A stretch of DNA of 21,383 nucleotides from a virus: the IMG/VR virus record IMGVR_UViG_3300006737_000272, positions 1-21,383 of that record. One strand, 5' to 3'. The notes below the pieces were generated by a model, which saw only the letters and a list, made by a program, of their open reading frames with translations, was not told the origin of the DNA and ran no database searches. The position numbers were made by a program, and so were the translations under genes. Below are positions 6,586 to 12,971 of this stretch, in pieces; the first letter of the stretch is position 1, and the number at the start of each line of letters is the position of its first letter.

Positions 6586-8046
6586 ATGAGAATTAACCTT
6601 ACTGAAGAGCAAAAGGATTTCGCTCATTTCCTCCCTGCTACCAGTGGGTTTTACGCTACTTTCATTGGGAAACAGATGCATACCGATTACGTCGATCCTT
6701 CACGTATCCCCTCAAACTTCAAACATGGTGTTGAAAGTTTGAACTATCTGAATCCCAATGAAGGCCAGTTTCAATACAAATGGTGTTTGTATTCGGCTGG
6801 TCATGCCGATTTGGATCTATCCAAAGACTCCCCCAAAGAAGATATGTTTCGAAAACGTGACAGATCAACATCATGGGTGTTAGGTGACTCAGGTGGATTT
6901 CAGATAGGTAAAGGCAAATGGGCAGGTGACTGGAAAGACCCAGCATGTCCTAAAGCACAGAAAAAACGTGAACTGGTATTGAACTGGATGGATACACACA
7001 TGGACTATGGCATGATACTTGATATTCCTGCCTGGGTTGCACGTTCTCCGGAAGGAGCCACAGCATCAGGTGTAGGCAGTTATGATGAAGCACTAAAGGC
7101 CACAGATATCAACAATGAATATTTCATGAAGCACAGGACAGGTGCTTGTAAATTTTTAAATGTGTTACAAGGCGAAAATCATGCTGATGCAGATGCATGG
7201 TATGAACACATGAAACACTATTCAGATCCAAAACAACATCCGGGCAATCATTTGAATGGTTGGTCAATGGGTGGACAAAATATGTGTGATGTACATCTAG
7301 TCTTAAAAAGATTGGTTGCATTAAGATTTGATGGATTGCTGGAAAAGGGTGTGCATGATGTGATGCACTTCTTAGGCACATCTAAATTAGAATGGGCAAC
7401 ACTGCTGACAGACATACAGAGAGCAGTACGCAAATACCACAATGAAAACTTTATGGTTACATTTGATTGTGCATCACCTTTCCTTGCAACTGCAAATGGA
7501 CAAATTTATTGTGAACTAGAAACAGAAGACAGAACCAAATGGGTGTACAGAATGGTTCCAAGTATAGATGACAAAAAGTTATCCACAGACACGACACCAT
7601 TTTCACAGGCATTTATAAGAGAAGGCAAGCATTCAAGTTTCTTAAATTCACCTATTACAGATGGATTACAAGCAAAGGACATATGCATTTACGGGCCAGG
7701 TGACCTTAACAAAGTTGGTAAAGAAGGCAAAACATCTTGGGATTCTTTTTCATATGCAGTTATGATGGGCCATAATGTTTGGATGCACATCAACGCAGTG
7801 CAAGAAGCAAACAGGCAGTATGACAAAGGTATTATCCCTGACATGTTGGTTAATGAAACATTTGATAGGATTATGTTCCGTGATATTGTAGAAGCCATAT
7901 TTGCAACGGATGACAAAGAAGTAGCAGATGCTATAATAGAAGAGTACTCAAATTATTGGATGAGTATTATAGGAACTAGAGGAGCAACAGGCAAAAAAAC
8001 AGTTAATGCATCAACACAATTTGGTAACTTGTTTGAGGAAATATAA
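6586..8046 (+). CDS. dpdA: DpdA-like DNA-guanine transglycosylase (TGT superfamily)
   Basis: This 486-residue protein carries the tRNA-guanine transglycosylase superfamily hallmarks. VLGDSGGFQIGKG has the general-base Asp (Asp101) in a DSGGFQ motif. Next come a barrel strand with Asp146 (ILDIPAW), KFLNVLQGE (compare the VQGG strand of TGT) and NGWSMGGQ (compare GxxxGG). Last are HFLGTSKLEW and TFDCASPF, whose Asp294 matches the TGT nucleophile in its FDC motif. DpdA enzymes replace guanine in DNA with preQ0 or a relative. I do not see the usual C-terminal Cys/His zinc site of bacterial TGT, which favours a DNA-type enzyme over a tRNA one. ATG 6586 lies one base after the clamp stop. Upstream in-frame codons back to 6508 overlap the clamp gene and are rejected as the start. 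Confidence 0.85.
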   Translation: MRINLTEEQKDFAHFLPATSGFYATFIGKQMHTDYVDPSRIPSNFKHGVESLNYLNPNEGQFQYKWCLYSAGHADLDLSKDSPKEDMFRKRDRSTSWVLGDSGGFQIGKGKWAGDWKDPACPKAQKKRELVLNWMDTHMDYGMILDIPAWVARSPEGATASGVGSYDEALKATDINNEYFMKHRTGACKFLNVLQGENHADADAWYEHMKHYSDPKQHPGNHLNGWSMGGQNMCDVHLVLKRLVALRFDGLLEKGVHDVMHFLGTSKLEWATLLTDIQRAVRKYHNENFMVTFDCASPFLATANGQIYCELETEDRTKWVYRMVPSIDDKKLSTDTTPFSQAFIREGKHSSFLNSPITDGLQAKDICIYGPGDLNKVGKEGKTSWDSFSYAVMMGHNVWMHINAVQEANRQYDKGIIPDMLVNETFDRIMFRDIVEAIFATDDKEVADAIIEEYSNYWMSIIGTRGATGKKTVNASTQFGNLFEEI

Positions 8047-8279
8047 TGACAGAATTTACACAAGGAATACAAGGAGCATTCAAAGAATTAATAAAAAGTT
8101 CGTTGGCTCTGGCACTAATCTACACCACCGGCCATATCTGTATAGCAATGATAGTTGTTAGTACAATGACTGGAGCCAGTATATGGGAGGCAGGTGCTGT
8201 TGCATTAGTTGAACCTTCTATTAATGGATTATGGTTTTATGTTTTACATTCAACATGGAAAAAAGTGAAAGGATTATAA
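8046..8279 (+). CDS. DUF2061-like small membrane protein
   Basis: This 77-residue protein has two probable membrane helices at residues about 20-40 and 45-68. It follows the DUF2061 layout: an N-terminal ELIKSSLALALIYTTGH segment, a second helix beginning near a small-residue stretch, and a C-terminal LWFYVLHSTWKKVKG end matching the family's YxxHExxW motif, with the Glu replaced by Ser. DUF2061 proteins are small inner membrane proteins of unknown function that are frequent in marine bacteria and phages. The start shares one base with the dpdA stop (TAATG) and a GAGGAAA stretch lies just upstream. No functional tie to DNA modification is evident. Confidence 0.75.
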   Translation: MTEFTQGIQGAFKELIKSSLALALIYTTGHICIAMIVVSTMTGASIWEAGAVALVEPSINGLWFYVLHSTWKKVKGL

Positions 8280-8527
8280 TGGCATCTGCAAAAATTTTGA
8301 ATTTTAAACAAGAATTGAAAAAACTAAAAAAGACTGTCAAACAACTTGAAGCACAAAGAGAACTGAACCGATCATGGGATCACAAAGAAATATTGCTAGA
8401 TGCTAAAAAGAAAAAATTACAAATGAAACAACTTTTAGACGAACTTGAAGAAATGAGAGGCTCAGATACCTCTGATGAAAGTTTAAACAAATGGATAGAC
8501 GAAAAGTTTGATAATGATGAAACGTGA
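8279..8527 (+). CDS. Small coiled-coil protein (82 aa)
   Basis: This 82-residue, highly charged protein is dominated by a predicted helix or coiled coil from about residue 8 to 62 (FKQELKKLKKTVKQLEAQRE, later KKKLQMKQLLDELEEM). An acidic tail follows (about 63-82). ATG 8279 overlaps the preceding TAA by one base. The upstream in-frame ATG at 8231 lies inside the membrane protein gene and gives an unrelated N-terminus, so I rejected it. Short coiled-coil proteins of this kind are common in marine T4-like phages and their role is unknown. Confidence 0.75.
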   Translation: MASAKILNFKQELKKLKKTVKQLEAQRELNRSWDHKEILLDAKKKKLQMKQLLDELEEMRGSDTSDESLNKWIDEKFDNDET

Positions 8528-9026
8528 TTACGCAACAGGTGTAACAGACACTGCTGAATTTTTTGTAGGCACTGAAGTAGAAAAAACTCCTACACAAGGA
8601 ATGAAGACATTGTTTGTGGTCAAGCATCAACAGTACAAAGACATCGAAAAGTATGCAGAAGAAAATAATTGTACACACATTTATCTTGGAGCCAATCATT
8701 GTTTCAAATATTTTGATACCCTTGATAAAGAAATGTTGATGCCAACAATAAAAAGATTATTAGAAAATTATCATGTGACCCTTGATGTTCCTGGCAACGC
8801 AGACTTAAATGAAATAACAAATTTTCTATCCAATCCAAAATTTTCAATAGTGTATGCAGTGCCTGTAGAAAATATTATGGAAATGAAAGGCAATGTAATT
8901 TTTAAGATTGATGACAAAGACTTTAAAGCAACAAATCCTGGAGTATGGTGTTGGTCAGTACGTGACCTTATAAAAGAAGAACATTTTACTGACTGGAATG
9001 AATATGGAGATGATGAAATACTATGA
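8514..9026 (+). CDS. Conserved hypothetical protein next to the QueD-like gene (170 aa)
   Basis: This is a 170-residue soluble alpha/beta protein. It begins KRDYATGVTDTAEFFVGTEVE and continues with a strand-rich QGMKTLFVVKHQQY segment, THIYLGANHCFKYF (about 60-72) and a C-terminal FKATNPGVWCWSVRDL...DWNEYGDDEI part. I recall closely patterned proteins in T4-like cyanophages beside queuosine-type genes; this is unverified. I cannot place it in a known enzyme family. ATG 8514 and ATG 8517 are both possible, and either overlaps the upstream stop by about 11-14 bases. Its stop overlaps the QueD-like ATG (ATGA), so co-expression with that gene is very likely. Confidence 0.8.
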   Translation: MMKRDYATGVTDTAEFFVGTEVEKTPTQGMKTLFVVKHQQYKDIEKYAEENNCTHIYLGANHCFKYFDTLDKEMLMPTIKRLLENYHVTLDVPGNADLNEITNFLSNPKFSIVYAVPVENIMEMKGNVIFKIDDKDFKATNPGVWCWSVRDLIKEEHFTDWNEYGDDEIL

Positions 9027-9406
9027 ACACAATATGGGTAACATTTAGTAAAGAAGGCATACACAAATATCCTGCGGCACTTACTGATCCTAAATTAGCA
9101 ACAGGTGATGAATATGATGTGTCCTTTTTGGGATATCCGCATAGGCACATATTTCATTTTAAAGTATGGATTGAAGTATTTCATGATGACAGAGATATAG
9201 AATTTATACAGTTCAAAAGATGGCTTGAAAATTTATATGGTGATGGCATAATAGAACTTGATTATAAAAGTTGTGAAATGATGGGCGAAGATTTGGCAGA
9301 ACAAATCAAAGCAAGATATCCAGGCAGATATATTAAAATTTCTGTAAGCGAAGATGGAGAGAATGGTGCTGATATGGAATTTCCGTTTGCGGAGACAATG
9401 AATTGA
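9023..9406 (+). CDS. QueD-like 6-carboxytetrahydropterin synthase homologue, active site altered
   Basis: This 127-residue protein has the T-fold pattern of QueD/PTPS. The three zinc histidines are in place: His14 (FSKEGIHKYP, matching FxxAHRL) and His40 and His42 (YPHRHIFHFKVWIEV, matching LHGHxxxVxV). The helix IEFIQFKRWLENLY corresponds to the IDFxxLK helix. LDYKSCEM corresponds to the LDHxxLN segment and ISVSEDG to the VxET glutamate, giving Glu110. QueD converts 7,8-dihydroneopterin triphosphate to 6-carboxytetrahydropterin. Two catalytic positions differ: no Cys precedes HRH where E. coli QueD has Cys27, and the LDH histidine is Tyr81. It may be a variant enzyme, or it may bind a pterin without the standard chemistry. 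Both ends overlap neighbouring genes by four bases. Confidence 0.72.
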   Translation: MNTIWVTFSKEGIHKYPAALTDPKLATGDEYDVSFLGYPHRHIFHFKVWIEVFHDDRDIEFIQFKRWLENLYGDGIIELDYKSCEMMGEDLAEQIKARYPGRYIKISVSEDGENGADMEFPFAETMN

Positions 9407-9705
9407 GCAATCCAGGACCATACAGATACAAAACAAAAGTAATTGTATCAAGCACAGACACGAGTGACAGAAATTCTTATTATGCTGTTGAAGGTGGTGC
9501 ATTGAACAGTGGATACAAAGACTTTGACGTTGGATGTATAGTGAGCAATGACTTAGGACTAAAAGGTTGGACATATGGTAAAGACTTTTATTTTGAAGAT
9601 GCAGGACTTGATTGTGTTGTGTTTTCATGCGACAAAGCAGAAATACAAAGTTATTTGAATTTAAGATTTAAATGTGTTGACGAATCAGAAAGTTTATATG
9701 TATGA
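9403..9705 (+). CDS. Hypothetical protein with TTG start (100 aa)
   Basis: This is a 100-residue soluble protein with strand-like stretches. RYKTKVIVSSTDTSDRNSYY near the N-terminus is followed by a DFDVGCIVSNDLGLKGWTYG segment and a C-terminal DCVVFSCDKAEIQSYLNLRF part. The frame contains no internal Met or GTG start near its beginning. The only sensible start is TTG at 9403, which overlaps the QueD-like stop (TTGA), a coupled start with a rare initiation codon. Its stop overlaps the GMP reductase ATG. I do not recognise the family. It is held in a tight overlapping series with queD-like and guaC genes. Confidence 0.7.
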   Translation: MSNPGPYRYKTKVIVSSTDTSDRNSYYAVEGGALNSGYKDFDVGCIVSNDLGLKGWTYGKDFYFEDAGLDCVVFSCDKAEIQSYLNLRFKCVDESESLYV

Positions 9706-10754
9706 GAATAAAATCTGAAATAAAATTAAATTTTGACGATGTGCTGTTGCAACCCAAAAGATCAACATTGACATCACGTGCTGATGTTAAAATGACACGA
9801 ACATTTAATTTTATTAACTCTGGTAAGCAATTAGAATTTTGTCCTATATTTGCAAGTAATATGGATGGCGTAGGAACATTTTCTATGGCAAAAGTTTTAC
9901 AGGAATACAAAATGATGACTGTGATCACAAAGTCAACCACAATTGATCAATGGAAACAAGCGGCAGGCACTGGTCTTAGATTACAGTCTGTTTCTGTGTG
10001 TACTGGCACAAATGTGATGTGGGATCCAGATGCTCCTGATTACAACACTATGACGCAAGTGTTAGACAGTTTTCCAGATGTAAAATTTATTACTGTTGAC
10101 GTTGCCAATGCATATCACCAAAACTTTATTGACTTTGTGAAACGAATACGTGATGAGTATCCAACCAAAATAATAATTGCAGGAAATGTTGTTTCGCCTG
10201 AGATGACAGAAGAACTGATTTTGAATGGTGCAGACATTGTTAAAATAGGAATTGGTCCTGGATCTGTATGTACAACTAGAACAATGACAGGTGTTGGTGT
10301 ACCGCAGTTTTCAGCAATACTTGAATGTTCAGATGCGGCAAATGGTGTTGATGGACATATCATGGCAGACGGCGGTTGTGTGTTTCCAGGAGATATCGCA
10401 AAAGCATTAGGTGGCGGGGCTCATATGGTTATGATAGGCGGCATGCTGGCAGGACACGATGAATCAGAACAAAAAATAGTAGATGGACAAGTAGAATTTT
10501 ATGGCATGAGTTCAGATAGAGCAAGAGAAGTGCATGGAAAAAGAAAAGATGGTTATCGTGGCAATGAAGGAAGATTGATTACATTACCATACAGAGGACC
10601 AGTCAAAGAAACAGTGGAAGATATACTTGGCGGTGTGAGATCTTCTGCAACATATATTGGAGCAAGAAGGTTGAAAGATATGCCAAAATGTGCTACCTTT
10701 GTAAAGACACACAATGTAATAAACAGAGTTTATGAACAATACACAGTAAAATGA
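9702..10754 (+). CDS. guaC: GMP reductase (GuaC)
   Basis: This 350-residue protein follows E. coli GuaC (347 aa) along its whole length. The N-terminus reads LNFDDVLLQPKRSTLTSRAD, followed by NMDGVGTFSMA and VDVANAYHQNF. The phosphate-binding and catalytic loop IGIGPGSVCTTR has the catalytic cysteine Cys190 (E. coli Cys186). Then come MADGGCVFPGDIAKALGGGA, GGMLAGHDES, FYGMSSDRA and the C-terminal LPYRGPVKETVEDILGGVRS. It lacks the CBS domains of IMP dehydrogenase. GuaC reduces GMP to IMP with NADPH and releases ammonia. A phage copy is unusual. It sits in the overlapping series that starts with the clamp and dpdA and runs on to a glycosyltransferase, with folE and a purine phosphoribosyltransferase close behind. 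The start is ATG overlapping the upstream stop. Confidence 0.95.
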   Translation: MRIKSEIKLNFDDVLLQPKRSTLTSRADVKMTRTFNFINSGKQLEFCPIFASNMDGVGTFSMAKVLQEYKMMTVITKSTTIDQWKQAAGTGLRLQSVSVCTGTNVMWDPDAPDYNTMTQVLDSFPDVKFITVDVANAYHQNFIDFVKRIRDEYPTKIIIAGNVVSPEMTEELILNGADIVKIGIGPGSVCTTRTMTGVGVPQFSAILECSDAANGVDGHIMADGGCVFPGDIAKALGGGAHMVMIGGMLAGHDESEQKIVDGQVEFYGMSSDRAREVHGKRKDGYRGNEGRLITLPYRGPVKETVEDILGGVRSSATYIGARRLKDMPKCATFVKTHNVINRVYEQYTVK

Positions 10755-11803
10755 TTTTTATAGTAGACATAGAAGCAGTTGAAACAAGATACACAGCACA
10801 ATGGAAAAAGTATTTGCCTAAACAATTAGGTAGACACACAAATCAATCTGTGATGACCATATCAGGTGGCGATACTCCACAAGCAACTACTCCAGGAGCA
10901 TTCTTAAATTTTGGAGGCACCAATGTGTACAAATCCAAGCAATTAGAAAAAATTGGCCAAATGTTTTGTGACGGTGAAGTGAAAGATGGAGATTATTTTT
11001 TGTACACTGATGCATGGAATCCTACTGTGATCCAACTGCGATATATGGCAGAACTGTTGAATGTAAAAATTAAAATAGGCGGTATGTGGCACGCCGGTTC
11101 ATATGATCCAGCAGACTTTTTAGGCAGAATGATTGGTGATAAACCATGGGTGCGAAATGCAGAACGTTCTATGTATGATTGTTATGATGATAACTTCTTT
11201 GCCACAGACTTTCATATCAATATGTTTGCTGATACATTGAACTTGAATAAAGACAAAATCACAAGAACTGGTTGGCCGATGGAATACATGGACCAAGAAT
11301 TAGAAGCATTTAAAGATATGCCTAAAAAAGATATCATACTGTTTCCGCACAGAATTGCTCCTGAAAAACAGCCAGACATTTTTTATGATTTGAAAGATTC
11401 ATTGCCACAATATGAGTTTGTGGTAGCACAAGAAAAACCAAGATCCAAAGATGACTATCATAATTTGTTGGCAGAATCAAAATTATTATTCTCGGCCAAC
11501 TTGCAGGAAACATTAGGAATATCCGGCTTTGAAGGTTTATTGTTGGATGTTATTCCGTTAGTTCCAGACAGACTAAGTTACACAGAGATGTTTGACAATT
11601 TCAAATATCCTGCAGAATGGACTCTCGATATGAAAAAATATATGGAACACAAAGACAAAATTCTAAATACAATTTGTAATTACATGGACAATTATGATTC
11701 ATTCAGAATAAAGATGCAACATCAAAAACAATCACTCATGAAAGAATTTTTCCATGGAAAGAACTTGTATCAAAAAATTAATGACAGTATACTAAAATTA
11801 TAA
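10751..11803 (+). CDS. GT-B glycosyltransferase (GT4-like)
   Basis: This 350-residue protein has the C-terminal nucleotide-sugar domain of GT-B glycosyltransferases. ILFPHRIAPEKQPDIFYDL (about residues 195-215) is the usual inter-domain strand with the conserved Arg and Lys. LQETLGISGFEGLLL carries the EX7E motif, with Glu253 and Glu261. A PLVPDRLSYTEMF loop follows. The N-terminal half (about 1-180) is less conserved and includes DGDYFLYTDAWNP and GGMWHAGSYDP. It has no membrane helix, so it is cytoplasmic. The acceptor cannot be read from the sequence: DNA bases, a nucleotide, or a surface polymer are possible. Its ATG overlaps the guaC stop, so it is probably co-translated with the purine genes. 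Confidence 0.85.
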   Translation: MIFIVDIEAVETRYTAQWKKYLPKQLGRHTNQSVMTISGGDTPQATTPGAFLNFGGTNVYKSKQLEKIGQMFCDGEVKDGDYFLYTDAWNPTVIQLRYMAELLNVKIKIGGMWHAGSYDPADFLGRMIGDKPWVRNAERSMYDCYDDNFFATDFHINMFADTLNLNKDKITRTGWPMEYMDQELEAFKDMPKKDIILFPHRIAPEKQPDIFYDLKDSLPQYEFVVAQEKPRSKDDYHNLLAESKLLFSANLQETLGISGFEGLLLDVIPLVPDRLSYTEMFDNFKYPAEWTLDMKKYMEHKDKILNTICNYMDNYDSFRIKMQHQKQSLMKEFFHGKNLYQKINDSILKL

Positions 11804-11825
11804 CATCAAAAAAAAGGAACATAGT

Positions 11826-12512
11826 ATGACACAGACTTCCAACATAATCAAACAAAGAGTTAAAGATGCAGGTGCGAGGGCATGGGCCAATGACAACATC
11901 AGCGAATTTATCGAAGAGGGAGAAAAACAAAAACTTATAGACGAGGCTATCCCGGCATTTGAAAAAGTGTTGCAGAGCCTAGTGATAGACACAGAAACTG
12001 ATCCCAACAGCATGGACACCGCTAAAAGAATGGCCAAAATGTACATCAATGAGATCATGTCTGGTCGATACGACACAATGCCGAACCCTAGTGCATTTCC
12101 AAATTACATTGAAGGAGGCTATGAGGGTATGTTGGTTGTGAGAAGTGAACTTACAAGTTTGTGTTCGCACCATCACCAAACGGTCAAGGGTGTTGCATAC
12201 ATTGGTATCATCGCAGGACCTAAACTATTAGGATTGAGCAAATACACAAGGATCGCACAATGGTGTGCGAAAAGAGGCACACTACAAGAAGACCTGAATG
12301 TGATGATCGCAAACCAGATTGAGGAAACAACAGGAAGTAAAGACGTAGGAGTATATATTCAGGCCACACACGGCTGTTGTGAAAACAGAGGTATCAAGGC
12401 ACACAGCAGTTTGACACAGACGACTGTATTACGTGGAGCATTCAAGAATGATCCAGCAACTAAAAAAGAGTTTATGGACAATGTGAAACTACAACAACAG
12501 TTCGCGTGTTAA
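11826..12512 (+). CDS. folE: GTP cyclohydrolase I (FolE)
   Basis: This 228-residue protein has the complete GTP cyclohydrolase I zinc site. Cys113, His115 and His116 lie in SLCSHHH (E. coli Cys110, His112, His113), and Cys184 lies in ATHGCCENRG (E. coli Cys181). LLGLSKYTRIAQWCAKR matches the substrate-binding segment GxSKxxRxxxxxxxR. The enzyme converts GTP to 7,8-dihydroneopterin triphosphate and formate, the first step to both folate and 7-deazaguanines. With a QueD-like protein and QueE in the same window, the 7-deazaguanine route is the likelier use. An AAAAAGGAA stretch lies about 8 bases before the ATG. It follows the glycosyltransferase after 22 nt and precedes the phosphoribosyltransferase by 3 nt. 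Confidence 0.96.
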   Translation: MTQTSNIIKQRVKDAGARAWANDNISEFIEEGEKQKLIDEAIPAFEKVLQSLVIDTETDPNSMDTAKRMAKMYINEIMSGRYDTMPNPSAFPNYIEGGYEGMLVVRSELTSLCSHHHQTVKGVAYIGIIAGPKLLGLSKYTRIAQWCAKRGTLQEDLNVMIANQIEETTGSKDVGVYIQATHGCCENRGIKAHSSLTQTTVLRGAFKNDPATKKEFMDNVKLQQQFAC

Positions 12513-12515
12513 TTA

Positions 12516-12971
12516 ATGCCTAAGAAAAATAATATATCATGGCAAGACATAGACAAACTTACCAAGACACTAATACGCAAAATAGGTAAAACAAAATACG
12601 ATTCTATACTTGGCATCACTAGAGGAGGATTAATTCCAGCGGTGAAGATAAGCCATGCACTTGGTATTCCATTACAGCCTGTAAACTATCACACACGTGA
12701 TTTTGGTGGCATGGGGCATGAGTCAATGGGGATAGATTTGATGGATGAAATGTTGTGTGATCCTCCCAAAAAATACTTGGCAATCGATGACATCAATGAT
12801 TCCGGACTTACAATAAACGAACTATCAACAGAATTCAGAAACTGGAATATGAATGTTGAATGGGCGGTGCTACATGATAATAAACCATCTGTGGCGACAG
12901 TAAAATATTTTGCTAAAAAGATTGATAAGAATAAAGATCCTGCTTGGATAGTTTATCCGTGGGAAAAATAA
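12516..12971 (+). CDS. Xanthine-guanine type purine phosphoribosyltransferase
   Basis: This 151-residue protein is the size of E. coli Gpt (152 aa). It has the type I phosphoribosyltransferase layout. A WQDIDKLTKTLIRKI helix and YDSILGITRGGLIPAV (about residues 28-43) match the Gpt start pattern. The PRPP loop YLAIDDINDSGLT lies at residues 87-99, with Asp91 and Asp92. DPAWIVYPWEK forms the end of the protein; a Trp in this region stacks on the purine in the Gpt/Hpt group. The reaction would be guanine, xanthine or hypoxanthine plus PRPP giving the nucleotide. Which base is preferred cannot be read from the sequence. It starts 3 nt after folE. Its last 19 bases overlap, tail to tail, the end of the minus-strand amidinotransferase gene. 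Confidence 0.88.
   Translation: MPKKNNISWQDIDKLTKTLIRKIGKTKYDSILGITRGGLIPAVKISHALGIPLQPVNYHTRDFGGMGHESMGIDLMDEMLCDPPKKYLAIDDINDSGLTINELSTEFRNWNMNVEWAVLHDNKPSVATVKYFAKKIDKNKDPAWIVYPWEK

Noticed and set aside
9233-9628. A 131-residue minus-strand open frame across two small plus-strand genes
   Set aside because: It is rich in His, Gln and Leu from antisense reading, and has no ribosome site. The plus-strand genes are tightly coupled and one matches QueD.
9702-10754. IMP dehydrogenase instead of GMP reductase
   Set aside because: The length, the absence of CBS domains and the match to E. coli GuaC (GIGPGSVCTTR, GGMLAGHDES, LPYRGPV) favour GMP reductase.
11765-11793. A possible folE promoter TTGTAT-17-TATACT
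   Set aside because: The -35 box matches the consensus at only half its positions and lies within the glycosyltransferase gene. It is too weak to list, and folE could be read from upstream.
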